19,723 nucleotides of DNA from Calditerrivibrio sp. (GCA_020217115.1 JAIWOA010000038.1:1-19723), one strand, 5' to 3'; counted from the stretch's first letter, positions 7,605 through 19,140 are shown. Numbers and translations are program-made. The notes: a model not told the origin generated them from the sequence alone.

Positions 7605-8450
7605 TTATAAATCTATCTCCCTGCCATAAACCTTTATAATTATCTCCCTTGCAATCTCTTCAACAGATTTATTCGTAGTGTCAACAAGATGCCATTGTCT
7701 GTTCCTTCCCAATAGCTCATATATAAACTCTACCTCATCAAGAATCTTCTTTAGATTAGTGTAATCAGAGGTAGTCCTGTAATGTCTTAAACGCTCAATC
7801 CTCACCTTTTGAAGAGTCTCAGGATCCATAAGCAGGCATACTATCCTGTTTTGATCTACAGTAGAAAGTTCATCAGGTATCTTCATCCCATATATCAATG
7901 GTATATTTACAACCTTATAACCAAGCTGAGCAAGATAAAAAGATGTTGGCGTTTTAGATGTTCTGGACAAACCAAGAATTATCAAATCAGCATCCTTGAT
8001 ATTTTTAAAACTCTTCCCATCATCATGCTCTATTGCAAAATCTATAGCTTCTATTCTTTTAAAATATTTACTGTCGACTTTTCTAAGGAGGTTAGGATCC
8101 TCTTTTGGCTCTTTGTCGAGATATATTTTAAATTTCTCCACAGGTGGTCCTAAAATGTCGTGATGAATGATATCCTCTTCATGACATATTGTATGTATTA
8201 TCCTTCTAAGGGATTTCCTCGCTATTGTAAATGCTACAAAAGCACGATCATTCTTTGCTTCCATCAATGCAGCACGTATTTTATCCTCTGTATCCATCTT
8301 AGAATAAACTATCATTTTAACATTTAGGTCATCAAATTGTATGAGACATGCACGGACAACATTTATAGCGCTCTGTCCAGTTCCATCTGACAATATATAT
8401 ACTTTTTTCACATTTGAATCTGTACCTTCACCTATCGTATGTATCTCCAT
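7605..8450 (-). CDS. Pyruvate,phosphate dikinase / PEP synthase regulatory protein (kinase-pyrophosphorylase)
   Basis: This bifunctional enzyme family switches PPDK or PEP synthase off by ADP-dependent phosphorylation of an active-site threonine and on again by phosphate-dependent dephosphorylation that releases pyrophosphate. The 281-residue protein has SDGTGQSA (21-28) near the start, a P-loop-like GLSRTSKT (160-167) followed by PTSFYLAQLGYKVVNIPL, and the C-terminal RQWHLVDTTNKSVEE block, all family marks. Sequence alone does not tell whether the target is PPDK or PpsA, and neither target is in the window. The start is 2 bases after the ligA stop, and its ribosome site (GGGGGT) lies inside the last codons of ligA, implying coupling. 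A 46 bp gap with a strong promoter separates it from nqrA. Confidence 0.92.
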   Translation of the reverse strand: MEIHTIGEGTDSNVKKVYILSDGTGQSAINVVRACLIQFDDLNVKMIVYSKMDTEDKIRAALMEAKNDRAFVAFTIARKSLRRIIHTICHEEDIIHHDILGPPVEKFKIYLDKEPKEDPNLLRKVDSKYFKRIEAIDFAIEHDDGKSFKNIKDADLIILGLSRTSKTPTSFYLAQLGYKVVNIPLIYGMKIPDELSTVDQNRIVCLLMDPETLQKVRIERLRHYRTTSDYTNLKKILDEVEFIYELLGRNRQWHLVDTTNKSVEEIAREIIIKVYGREIDL

Positions 8451-8452
8451 TT

Positions 8453-11601
<3,149 letters not shown>

Positions 11602-11612
<11 letters not shown>

Positions 11613-12231
11613 AATTGATCACCATAATTCCATTTTCTATTGGGAAAAATGTAACATCACTTCCCAACTCAGCCTGAATATTTTTTATAAATCTCCTTAC
11701 CAACCTTACCCCCTCTCTATACTTCAAAGGTATTTCACTATCCTCTTGAAAAGCGTAACCATACAAAAAGATATCATCAAATATAATCAAAGCCCTCTCT
11801 TGCAAAACAGGCTTTAAAAGATACCAGACCTTCTCATAATCTTTCTTAATAGAATCTACAAAAATAAAATCGTATTTCTCCTCCGTTTTAGCGAGGAAAT
11901 TCTCTACCCTTTCGTTAAAAAAAGAGACATTTTGGTATTCAGCCAAAAATCTCTTAGCAACCTCTATTCGTTCATGGTTATTATCCACACCTGTATATTT
12001 ACAATTAACCCTTTGCAAGATAAATTTAGCAGCTACACCTATACCACAGCCAAGTTCAAGTACAGATTTTGGGTTGTAAAGTCCTGCAAAAAATGTGAGA
12101 AGCTTCCCCACCCCTTTAGAAACTGAAGGGACATCCCTCTTTTCGGCATATAGGTATATATCATCAAAGCCCTTTACATCAACATCTTCCAAAAAATTAT
12201 AGGTATAAGGCAATAAAAGCTGACTTTTCAT
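11602..12231 (-). CDS. O-methyltransferase, TrmR-like (tRNA 5-hydroxyuridine methyltransferase)
   Basis: A 209-residue Rossmann-fold SAM methyltransferase of the cation-dependent O-methyltransferase group. It shows the SAM-binding loop LELGCGIG (58-65), the acidic GVDNN (81-85) that binds the ribose, and probable metal ligands Asp126 (FIFVDS) and Asp152/Asp153 (IIFDD). The N-terminal LYAEKRDVPSVSKGVGKLL matches B. subtilis TrmR (YrrM) in pattern, including the 'YAE...VP' block, and the end PIENGIMV matches its 'PVGDGLAI'. TrmR methylates 5-hydroxyuridine-34 to 5-methoxyuridine. The third metal ligand is Asp here where TrmR has Asn. It overlaps the U32 gene by 11 bases. A general small-molecule O-methyltransferase is the alternative. 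Confidence 0.8.
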
Positions 12232-12233
12232 TA

Positions 12234-12710
12234 CTACTTCTGAGGGATAATTTTTTCTGATATTTTAGCTGCTACAGCTGGGTTACTTTTACCAAGCGCT
12301 GTCATTATTGCACCAGATTTTTTAGGATCCATCCTCTTCAAAACTTTCACAGATTGTTCAATATCCATATTCTCTATTATTGCAGCAGCAGACTTTGGTT
12401 TTGTATTGGAAAGGGTCTTCACCAATTTATCTAAATTTTCATCTCCAGTACCCTTTATATCATCATACAATTTTTGGAGTGAATTTCTAACATCTTCCAG
12501 CTCCTTCTGTTTATTTTTCAGCTCACTTTCAAGTAAAGATAGCCTCTTTTCCCTTTCATTGAGGAGCTTTTCTTTCTGTGAAAGCTGATTTTCCTTTTCA
12601 AGAAGCCTCTTCTGTAGTTCCTGTATATTTATATCTGTATTTTGGGTAGAAGCATTTGATACAACAAAAAAAATAGCCAGACCCAATGTTAGAAAAAAAC
12701 TATATCTCAT
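12234..12710 (-). CDS. MotE-like flagellar-operon protein (MgtE N-terminal-domain type)
   Basis: A 158-residue exported or membrane-anchored protein. It begins with a short signal or anchor (residues 2-20, FFLTLGLAIFFVVSNAS), continues as a heptad-rich coiled coil (about 28-92, many K/E/L/Q) and ends in a small helical domain (about 98-155) resembling the MgtE intracellular N domain (AAAIIENMD, VLKRMDPKKSGAIM). This layout is that of MotE/YlxF-type proteins encoded next to fliJ in many flagellar operons; studied members help motility, probably by stabilising the MotC/periplasmic or stator-side structures, but the role here is inferred. The start overlaps fliJ by 11 bases. It is the last flagellar gene of the run, 2 bases before the TrmR-like gene. 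Confidence 0.8.
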   Translation of the reverse strand: MRYSFFLTLGLAIFFVVSNASTQNTDINIQELQKRLLEKENQLSQKEKLLNEREKRLSLLESELKNKQKELEDVRNSLQKLYDDIKGTGDENLDKLVKTLSNTKPKSAAAIIENMDIEQSVKVLKRMDPKKSGAIMTALGKSNPAVAAKISEKIIPQK

Positions 12711-13137
12711 AGTTACTCCTTGTAATTACTAATTCATCAATCAGCTTCATCTCCTCCTTTTTTAGAAATGCAAGGAAGTTGGCATCATGCTTATCCTTTA
12801 ATTTTTCCATCACTTTTAGATCATTCATAGCATTGACAACATTATTCTTCTGTTTTTCTATCTCTTTTTTTGTCATTTCTATAGTCGTATTCATTGTATT
12901 AAGATCCCTATTAAGTTTATCCATGTATTTAATACTTAGGTTGACCATTTCAAAATTATTATCGATTTTGTAAATGTCAATATTTTTTCTATTGTTTTCT
13001 ATATCTCTAACCAGAGCTTCCCTTTTATACTTAAGATCCTTAAGCCTATTGTTTAGATCGGCAAGTTTCTGTTTTTCTATATCAAAAACCCTTTCTCTAT
13101 ACTCCAGAATCTTCTGAAGCTTAAACTTTCTATCCAA
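12700..13137 (-). CDS. fliJ: Flagellar export chaperone FliJ
   Basis: FliJ is the small coiled-coil stalk of the flagellar export ATPase: it sits in the FliI hexamer, links it to the FlhA gate and recycles export chaperones. The 145-residue protein is almost all charged alpha-helix, with the family's N-terminal FKLQKILEYRERVFDIEKQKL and two long antiparallel coiled-coil stretches. Family sequence identity is low, so the call rests on length (about 145), this N-terminal motif, the predicted coil and its place 4 bases after fliI. The end overlaps the motE-like gene by 11 bases. Confidence 0.9.
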   Translation of the reverse strand: MDRKFKLQKILEYRERVFDIEKQKLADLNNRLKDLKYKREALVRDIENNRKNIDIYKIDNNFEMVNLSIKYMDKLNRDLNTMNTTIEMTKKEIEKQKNNVVNAMNDLKVMEKLKDKHDANFLAFLKKEEMKLIDELVITRSNYEI

Positions 13138-13141
13138 TTAA

Positions 13142-14446
13142 CTACCCTAATATCTTTTTCATCTGAGAAATTGTCTCGGAAAATTCAAACTTTTCATTTA
13201 TACCTTGCCTTAAAAAACTGTTTATAGAATCTATCTTAGCAATTGCCAAATCTATCCTTTTATTACTCCCCTTTGCATAGGCACCTATATTTATAAGATC
13301 CTCAGCCTCATTATAGGCAGCCATAAGATCCCTTATTTTGCCCCCCATTTCATAATGCTCAGGATCAACTACCTCTTTCATAAGTCTACTTGCACTCATT
13401 AAAACATCTATAGCTGGAAAATGATTCCTGCTGGCAATAACACGGCTTAAAACAATATGTCCATCAATAATTGATCTAACCGAATCTGCAATGGGATCTG
13501 TAAGGTCATCACCTTCAACCAGTACAGTATAAAGACCTGTGATAGCTCCCTCACCCTTTTTAGTACCCGCCCTTTCCAGAAGCTTCGGCAAAAGAGCAAA
13601 AACCGACGGAGTATACCCCTTCGATGTAGGTGGTTCACCCACCGTCAAACCTATCTCTCTCTGCGCCATTGCAAATCTTGTTACAGAATCCATCATAAAC
13701 ATGACATTTTTCCCAAGACTTCTAAAATATTCTGCTATGGAAGTAGCTACAAATGCTCCAAGCTTCCTCACCAGAGGTGACTGATCACTTGTTGCAACAA
13801 CAACAACGCTCCTCTTAAGCCCCTCTTCCCCAAGATCCCTCTCTATAAATTCCCTAACCTCTCTACCCCTTTCACCTATCAGGGCAATGACGTTAACCTC
13901 AGCAGAGGTATTCCTTGCTATCATACCAAGTAATACAGACTTACCAACCCCACTGCCTGCAAATATACCAACCCTCTGGCCATTACCAACAGTTATTAGT
14001 CCATCAACAGCTTTTACACCAGTGGGGATATAATTTTTTATTATCTCCCTTTCCAGGGGTTTTGGTGGATCGTTGTATACAGGCATAAGATCGAAATCTG
14101 TTATAGGACCCTTGTCATCAATGGGATTACCTAATCCATCAAGTACTCTTCCCAAAAGACTTTCAGTAACTTTTACAGAATTCCCATAGGATACGTTTCT
14201 TACCCTACTACCAGGAGCAATACCCTCACTTTCACCATAGGGCATAAGGATTATTCTGTCATCCTTAAAACCTATGATTTCTGATAAAACACCACCTTTA
14301 GAACCATTTTCTATCATACATCTGGTACCTATACCCAGAAGTGGTCCATCAGCTTCTATAGTAAGTCCAACAATCTTTGTCACCTTACCAAAGAGAGTGA
14401 GATCATCAGATAATTTGACCTTCCTAATTAATTCCAAGCTCTTCAT
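13142..14446 (-). CDS. fliI: Flagellum-specific export ATPase FliI
   Basis: FliI is the cytoplasmic ATPase that helps unfold and deliver flagellar subunits to the export gate. The 434-residue protein is of usual length. It has the Walker A loop AGSGVGKS (163-170), catalytic GERGREV (191-197), Walker B MFMMDSVTRFA (249-259, Asp253) and the type-III ATPase segments GEPPTSKGYTPSVF and EGDDLTDPIAD, which separate it from the F1 beta subunit and Rho. Its first 23 bases overlap the end of fliH and the ribosome site is weak (AAGAA), suggesting translational coupling. Confidence 0.96.
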   Translation of the reverse strand: MKSLELIRKVKLSDDLTLFGKVTKIVGLTIEADGPLLGIGTRCMIENGSKGGVLSEIIGFKDDRIILMPYGESEGIAPGSRVRNVSYGNSVKVTESLLGRVLDGLGNPIDDKGPITDFDLMPVYNDPPKPLEREIIKNYIPTGVKAVDGLITVGNGQRVGIFAGSGVGKSVLLGMIARNTSAEVNVIALIGERGREVREFIERDLGEEGLKRSVVVVATSDQSPLVRKLGAFVATSIAEYFRSLGKNVMFMMDSVTRFAMAQREIGLTVGEPPTSKGYTPSVFALLPKLLERAGTKKGEGAITGLYTVLVEGDDLTDPIADSVRSIIDGHIVLSRVIASRNHFPAIDVLMSASRLMKEVVDPEHYEMGGKIRDLMAAYNEAEDLINIGAYAKGSNKRIDLAIAKIDSINSFLRQGINEKFEFSETISQMKKILG

Positions 14447-15185
14447 ATATATTCTTGGTCAGATCCTCAATAACCGATTCTATCATAAAATCTGCTTCCC
14501 CTATTTTGGTTTTCACCCTCAAACTACCAGCCATGATTGAAGGATCACCTATAACGTTGTAACCCTGAAAATATTCTTTAACCGTTTCAACATCCTTTGG
14601 GTTAACTATAAAATCAAGTATCTCAATATCCCTCAACTTCGATAAAGATTTTTTTACTATATTTATTATCAACTTATCATTTATTTTCCTTTCCAGCCCA
14701 ACTATCTCCTGAATAAATTTGATCAGTATCTGTGGCAAAGCATTATCAAATTCTTCAAGATAACTATCAAGTTTCGAAATATAGCTCCTTACATGTTCCA
14801 GTTCTGTATATAACAGATTTATATAGTCATGTTTCTTAGCTTCGTATTCAGATTGGAGCTTTTCCTCTGTTTCAGATACCCCCTTGCTAAAACCCTCATT
14901 AAAACCTTCAATTTTCCCTGCTTCAAAACCATTCTTGTAACCCTCAGCCAAACCCCTCTGATATTCTGTATTCATTCTTTCTTGAAGTTCATCAGGCTTT
15001 ATAGATAGCTTTTCATCAGAATCTTCACCCTGAGGTGAAACTTCCTTTTCCTTCTTTTCTGCTGCATGAATATTAATTGGCTTGAAAGAAAAAGAGGTTA
15101 TACCTCTGTCCACATTTGAAAAAACCTTGAATTCAAAACTTGAAACACCTTTGAAGTCACCATTTTTTACTATTTTTCGTGGCAC
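14424..15185 (-). CDS. fliH: Flagellar assembly protein FliH
   Basis: FliH binds and restrains the FliI ATPase and ties it to the switch complex. The 253-residue protein has a variable N-terminal part (1-70), a glycine ladder of seven glycines exactly four residues apart (78, 82, 86, 90, 94, 98, 102), a coiled-coil stretch, and a conserved C-terminal domain ending in the V-ATPase E/FliH-like fold. GxxxG runs of this sort are a known hallmark of FliH and probably pack helices in its dimer. It lies 22 bases after fliG and overlaps fliI by 23. Confidence 0.92.
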   Translation of the reverse strand: MPRKIVKNGDFKGVSSFEFKVFSNVDRGITSFSFKPINIHAAEKKEKEVSPQGEDSDEKLSIKPDELQERMNTEYQRGLAEGYKNGFEAGKIEGFNEGFSKGVSETEEKLQSEYEAKKHDYINLLYTELEHVRSYISKLDSYLEEFDNALPQILIKFIQEIVGLERKINDKLIINIVKKSLSKLRDIEILDFIVNPKDVETVKEYFQGYNVIGDPSIMAGSLRVKTKIGEADFMIESVIEDLTKNIYEELGIN

Positions 15186-15207
15186 AAAAACCCCTATTAT
15201 TTATTTA

Positions 15208-16218
15208 TTAAACATATTGATCTTCTTCACCGCCAGAAATGCTCACAAGACCTTCACTGTCAAGCTCACGGACAATCTCAACAATCTCATGCTGAGCTTT
15301 CTCCACATCTTTAAGCTTCACAGGCCCCATAAATTCCATCTCCTCCTTCATAGCCTCTACACCACGTTTTGACATATTGGCATAAAACTTTTCCCTGAGA
15401 TCGTCATCAGCACCCTTAAGAGCAAGGGTAAGTGCTTTTTTATCAGCTCTTTTGAGTATCTCCTGTATAGCTGTAGCACCAAGTCTCTTTATATCATCAA
15501 AGACAAACATCATATCTCTGATACTTGAAACAAGATTTGGGGCATCCTTCTCAAGCCTTTCCATAACAATTTTACTTGTATTTTTATCCATTCTGTTAAA
15601 TATTTCTGCAACTGCTTTGGTACCACCTACCTCAACATTATAAGAACTTATCGATTCAAATCTCTCTTCTAAGACCTTTGCAAGGGTCTTGACAACTGAA
15701 GGGGAAATATCCTGCAAATTAGCTATCCTGATAGTAACTTCAGCTTTCAAATCATCTGGAAGCTCTGCAAGGGATTCAGCGGCTTGTGATGGATCAAGGT
15801 GGGCTAAAACAAGAGCTATCGTTTGTGGATGTTCATTTGAAATAAATTTTGCAAGCTGTTTGGGTTCAACCCTTGACAAAAATTCAAATCCACTTGTCTG
15901 CTCTAACATCTTTGTAAGTCTGTCTATGATCTTCCGAGCCCTATCTGGACCTAAAGACTTGGTTAGAATAGACTTAGCATATTCCAGACCACCCTTTGCT
16001 ATGAATTTTTTTGCAAGCATCATATTGTAAAACTCTTCCACCAAAGCATCAGCTACTTCTGGAGGTACAACCTTAGTGGTAGCTATCTCCTTAGATATCT
16101 CCTGAACCTCCTCATCATCAAGATGACTCATTATTTGTGAGGATAATTCATCGCCGAGGGTTATCAAAAGCATTGCAGCTTTCTGTACACCGGGAATGTT
16201 ACTCTGTTGTTCTGCCAT
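15208..16218 (-). CDS. fliG: Flagellar motor switch protein FliG
   Basis: FliG forms the rotor ring under the MS ring and takes torque from the stator. The 336-residue protein has its three helical parts: N-terminal (about 1-100) for FliF binding, the middle with the EHPQ motif (129-132) for FliM contact, and the C-terminal part with the hinge MFVF (237-240) and the charged torque helix around 268-285 (Lys268, Asp271-273, Arg275, Lys277, Lys284, Arg285). Length is that of the family (about 330-340). Start is 4 bases after the fliF stop. Confidence 0.97.
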   Translation of the reverse strand: MAEQQSNIPGVQKAAMLLITLGDELSSQIMSHLDDEEVQEISKEIATTKVVPPEVADALVEEFYNMMLAKKFIAKGGLEYAKSILTKSLGPDRARKIIDRLTKMLEQTSGFEFLSRVEPKQLAKFISNEHPQTIALVLAHLDPSQAAESLAELPDDLKAEVTIRIANLQDISPSVVKTLAKVLEERFESISSYNVEVGGTKAVAEIFNRMDKNTSKIVMERLEKDAPNLVSSIRDMMFVFDDIKRLGATAIQEILKRADKKALTLALKGADDDLREKFYANMSKRGVEAMKEEMEFMGPVKLKDVEKAQHEIVEIVRELDSEGLVSISGGEEDQYV

Positions 16219-16222
16219 AGTT

Positions 16223-17887
16223 CTACTCTTTCATCCATGTTTTTATAAGGTTTGCAAGCATTTCTGGGTCTTCCTTTACTGCCTCTTCTATCTTTTTTAC
16301 CATGACCTTAGTTTTCACAGATCCAACATCTACACTGACCTTTTCATCCAGTTCAGATTCTATCTCCCTCTCAAGTTCTTCAAGGGTTTTTGGAAATTTT
16401 ACACTATCATCCATATTTATATCTATATTTGAACCTTTCATAGGGATATCTCCAACAGCAGTCAGCTCCCCAGTCTTAGTTTCCTTTATATCTCCCAGTT
16501 TCTTCATTATAGGTCTTATGATAAGAAAATAGAAAATGAAAAACATTAATATAGCCAGGACATACTTAGAAATTTGAATTATAAGCTCTGTCATCTTCTC
16601 CTTCTCCAAGGCTTTACTTTCTGCAGTGGGGGTGGTATCAAAGGATACATTTGTTACTTCGATCTGATCCCCCCTTTTCTCATCAAAACCTGATGCCTTT
16701 GCCACCAAACTTTTTATCTTTTCAAGATCTTCTTTAGATCTGGGTACATACTTTACCTTTTCCTCTTTGCCTTCTTTAACAGTTTCAGCTTTATCGTTAA
16801 CTACAACAGCTATAGTAAGACGTTTAACACTACCAATAGCCTTTTCCTCTTTTGTAACAGTTTTGCCAATTTCAAAATTTTGAGTTTCTTCATTCCTTGC
16901 ATATTCAGAATTTGTTCCACCCTGCTGTATATTAGGCTCTGCTAAATTAGGCTCAACGCCAGGCTCACCCTTTGGAATATTGGGAGAATTTTTACTCTCA
17001 ACTTCAATTGTTTGTGAGGAGCGTAAGACAGGGTTCTGATCAAACTCCTCTTTACTTATCTCCCTTTTATCGTAATCTATTTCAGCTGTAACCTGTGCCA
17101 CTGCATTATTTTCCCCAAGGGTAGCATTTAGAAGAGAATTTATCTTAGAAGCAATAAGCTTTTCAACCTTTTTTTGATACTCTAACTGAGTCTGAGATTT
17201 TATGTAGGGGATATTATCTTCACTGAGTGACTCACTGAGAAGATTACCAGCAGTATCAACTATCTGAACATTTTGCATCTTAAGACCCTTTACAGAACCA
17301 ACTAAAAGGGAAGCGATAGCTTTAACCTTATCCCGATCAAGAGTAGCCCCCCGTACCAACTTTAAAACCACTGCAGCCTTAGACTCCCCATCCTCAGATA
17401 TAAAAAGCTTCTCTTTTGGGATTGTCAGGTGAACTCTTGCTTCTTCCACCTCCTCAAGACCGCTTATTGTCCTTGCAAGCTCACCCTGCAAAGCCCTTTG
17501 ATAATTCACATTTTGAGCAAACTCTGTAATTCCAAAAGATGACCTGTCAAATAGCTCAAAACCTACCCCTCCACCTTTTGGAATCCCCTCCTGGGCAAGG
17601 GAGATTCTTGTTTCATAGACATCCTTGGCAGGAACCTCTATCGTTTTGCCACCATCCTTGAGATTGTAGGGAATTTTTTTCGCTTTAAGTTTAGTAACAA
17701 CATTTGCTGCGTCTTCCTGATTAAGATTGGCAAAAAGTACTTTATAAACTGGCTTATTCGCCCAATAAACAAGAGCAACTATGGAAAACAATATGGCTGC
17801 AGCTGCCGTCAATATAGTAATTTGCTGCACCCTCGAAAACTTCTGAAAAACTACTTTAAACTGTTCTCCTATATCACGTAGGTTCAT
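16223..17887 (-). CDS. fliF: Flagellar MS-ring protein FliF
   Basis: FliF forms the membrane-embedded MS ring, the base on which rod, switch and export gate assemble. The 554-residue protein has a first membrane helix at about 22-42, the secretin-like ring-building motifs (YKVLFANLNQEDAANVV, VGFELFDRSSFG, RALQGELARTI, ARVHLTIPK) in the periplasmic part, a low-complexity periplasmic loop rich in Pro, Asn and Glu (about 295-340), a second membrane helix at about 441-460, and a C-terminal tail (EDPEMLANLIKTWM) that binds FliG. Length and all landmarks are typical. It starts 6 bases after fliE. Confidence 0.97.
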   Translation of the reverse strand: MNLRDIGEQFKVVFQKFSRVQQITILTAAAAILFSIVALVYWANKPVYKVLFANLNQEDAANVVTKLKAKKIPYNLKDGGKTIEVPAKDVYETRISLAQEGIPKGGGVGFELFDRSSFGITEFAQNVNYQRALQGELARTISGLEEVEEARVHLTIPKEKLFISEDGESKAAVVLKLVRGATLDRDKVKAIASLLVGSVKGLKMQNVQIVDTAGNLLSESLSEDNIPYIKSQTQLEYQKKVEKLIASKINSLLNATLGENNAVAQVTAEIDYDKREISKEEFDQNPVLRSSQTIEVESKNSPNIPKGEPGVEPNLAEPNIQQGGTNSEYARNEETQNFEIGKTVTKEEKAIGSVKRLTIAVVVNDKAETVKEGKEEKVKYVPRSKEDLEKIKSLVAKASGFDEKRGDQIEVTNVSFDTTPTAESKALEKEKMTELIIQISKYVLAILMFFIFYFLIIRPIMKKLGDIKETKTGELTAVGDIPMKGSNIDINMDDSVKFPKTLEELEREIESELDEKVSVDVGSVKTKVMVKKIEEAVKEDPEMLANLIKTWMKE

Positions 17888-17893
17888 TCCAAG

Positions 17894-18196
17894 CTATACC
17901 TGTGTTCTCATAATATCCTGATATGCTTCAAGTAGTTTATTTCTCACTTCCATCATAAGTTTTAATGAAACATCAGCTTTTTGAATAGCTATCATTGTGT
18001 CATGTATATCCGTTGACTGACCAGAAACTGCAGCTTTTATTGCAGAATCTGCCTGCAATTGCGCATCATTAACCTGTTCAATACTCTTTTTTAAAATCTC
18101 AGAAAAGGACGGACCTGTACTATCACTGGAAGACTTCGACTCAGAACCACTTAATTTGTTGGGTAACAAAAAACTAATATTTTTGACTTCTGTCAT
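17894..18196 (-). CDS. fliE: Flagellar hook-basal body protein FliE
   Basis: FliE is the small adaptor between MS ring and rod. The 100-residue protein has a low-complexity Ser/Lys-rich start and the conserved FSEILKKSIEQVNDAQLQAD followed by the DIHDTMIAIQKADVSLKLMMEVRNKLLEAYQDIMRTQV end, where the helix and the 'Y.(E/D)IM(R/N).(Q)V' tail mark FliE. It is separated from flgC by 56 bp that hold a probable promoter, and its ribosome site is GGTGG. Length is typical (about 100). Confidence 0.95.
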   Translation of the reverse strand: MTEVKNISFLLPNKLSGSESKSSSDSTGPSFSEILKKSIEQVNDAQLQADSAIKAAVSGQSTDIHDTMIAIQKADVSLKLMMEVRNKLLEAYQDIMRTQV

Positions 18197-18215
18197 AGTT
18201 ATCCACCATAATAGT

Positions 18216-18244
18216 ATTATATTTGTTTTTTTAATAATTTACAA
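18216..18244 (-). promoter_or_regulatory. Probable sigma-70 promoter in front of fliE
   Basis: On the minus strand TTGTAA (18239-18244) and a perfect TATAAT (18216-18221) are 17 bases apart. Transcription would begin near 18209, about 13 bases before the fliE start and just ahead of its GGTGG ribosome site. The gap is very AT-rich, so a chance -10 match is possible. Confidence 0.5.
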
Positions 18245-18252
18245 CAAAAATT

Positions 18253-18657
18253 TTAACCTCTTCCTATTTCCAACGCCCTCATAGCCAGCTGCTTGGCAGT
18301 GTTCAGCACTGTCACATTTGCCTCATAACTCCTTGTTGATTCTATCATATTTACCATCTCTTCAATTGGATTGACATTCGGATACTGTACATAACCCTCT
18401 TCATTTGCATCTGGATGCCCTGGCTCATATTTTAAGATGAAAGGTTTTTTATCCTCAACTATGCTATCTACCTTCACACCACCTTTGAACTCACCCTCAA
18501 AAACCTCTCTGAAAATGGTGGCCTTTCTCTTGTAAGGCTCACCTGTCTCAGTTTTAGTTGTGTTGGCATTTGCCAAATTGGAAGATATCACATTGATTCT
18601 GATTCTTTGAGCAGATAAACCTGTAGCTGCTATATTTAGTAAATTAAAAAATCCCAT
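18253..18657 (-). CDS. flgC: Flagellar proximal rod protein FlgC
   Basis: FlgC is a structural rod subunit exported through the flagellar apparatus. The 134-residue protein begins FFNLLNIAATGLSAQRIRINVISSNLANANTT, the rod/hook family signature, and ends with the conserved VNPIEEMVNMIESTRSYEANVTVLNTAKQLAMRALEIGR helix that pairs with the N-terminal helix in the rod. Length is typical. Ribosome site AGGGGGT overlaps the spacer after flgB (10 bases). Confidence 0.96.
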   Translation of the reverse strand: MGFFNLLNIAATGLSAQRIRINVISSNLANANTTKTETGEPYKRKATIFREVFEGEFKGGVKVDSIVEDKKPFILKYEPGHPDANEEGYVQYPNVNPIEEMVNMIESTRSYEANVTVLNTAKQLAMRALEIGRG

Positions 18658-18667
18658 TTTTTACCCC

Positions 18668-19072
18668 CTATCTACCTGTAATAGCAGATTTAAGACCTGT
18701 AAATTTTCCAGAAATTATCTGACTAAACATTGAATACTGTATCCCATTTTTTGCCATTTCTGTCATCTCATAGTCAAGATTTACATCATTACCATCATTT
18801 CTCAGGGATGGATTATTTTGATTTCTAACAAAACTTGAAGGATCAAAGGGGTTATTTTTCCCCACAAGATGTTTGGAATTTGTCACATATAGCGGAAGTT
18901 TTTTCCCATTTGACAAATATTCAGCCATTACCTCATCAAATTCTATCTTTTTAGCCTTGTATCCTGGGGTATCAACATTAGCAACGTTATTGGAGATAAC
19001 ATCATTCTTTACACTATTAACCTTCAATGCATAGGAAAGCTCATTAATAACAGTTTTATTAAAAATGTTCAT
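18668..19072 (-). CDS. flgB: Flagellar basal-body rod protein FlgB
   Basis: FlgB is the most membrane-near rod subunit. The 134-residue protein shows the rod family motif VKNDVISNNVANVDTPGYKAKKIEFDEVMAEYL and the C-terminal GNDVNLDYEMTEMAKNGIQYSMFSQIISGKFTGLKSAITGR. It is the first gene of the minus-strand flagellar run and divergent from purE. Its start at 19072 has a strong GGAGGA site 4-5 bases upstream. Confidence 0.96.
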   Translation of the reverse strand: MNIFNKTVINELSYALKVNSVKNDVISNNVANVDTPGYKAKKIEFDEVMAEYLSNGKKLPLYVTNSKHLVGKNNPFDPSSFVRNQNNPSLRNDGNDVNLDYEMTEMAKNGIQYSMFSQIISGKFTGLKSAITGR

Positions 19073-19096
19073 ATATTCCTCCGTCAGCTATTTATT

Positions 19097-19112
19097 ATCA
19101 ATTATTATGCCA
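19097..19112 (-). promoter_or_regulatory. Possible sigma-54 promoter for flgB
   Basis: On the minus strand TGGCAT-N5-TTGAT has the GG-N10 spacing of a sigma-54 promoter (consensus TGGCAC-N5-TTGC), with the -24 box good and the -12 GC changed to GA. The start point would be near 19086, leaving a leader of about 14 bases with the ribosome site close to its 5' end. Early flagellar operons are often sigma-54 controlled, but the mismatch falls at a key base, so this is tentative. No sigma-70 or sigma-28 site is visible for flgB. Confidence 0.3.
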
Positions 19113-19113
19113 C

Positions 19114-19140
19114 TTGACTGGGATTTTTTTTTAATATAAA
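19114..19140 (+). promoter_or_regulatory. Probable sigma-70 promoter for purE
   Basis: TTGACT (19114-19119) and TATAAA (19135-19140) are 15 bases apart, slightly short, across a run of ten T's. Transcription would begin near 19147, ahead of the purE ribosome site at 19159. The -35 box directly abuts the sigma-54-like element facing the other way. Confidence 0.45.

Noticed and set aside
7590..7610. A/T palindrome after the ppsR-like gene as a terminator
   Set aside because: The stem is entirely A and T with no G-C pairs and overlaps the -35 region of the nqrA promoter; too weak to terminate.
13142..14446. F-type ATPase subunit or Rho
   Set aside because: FliI-specific segments and the fliH/fliJ neighbours identify the flagellar export ATPase.
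19123..19132. Run of T's between flgB and purE as a terminator tail
   Set aside because: No GC-rich stem precedes it on either strand; it lies inside the purE promoter spacer.
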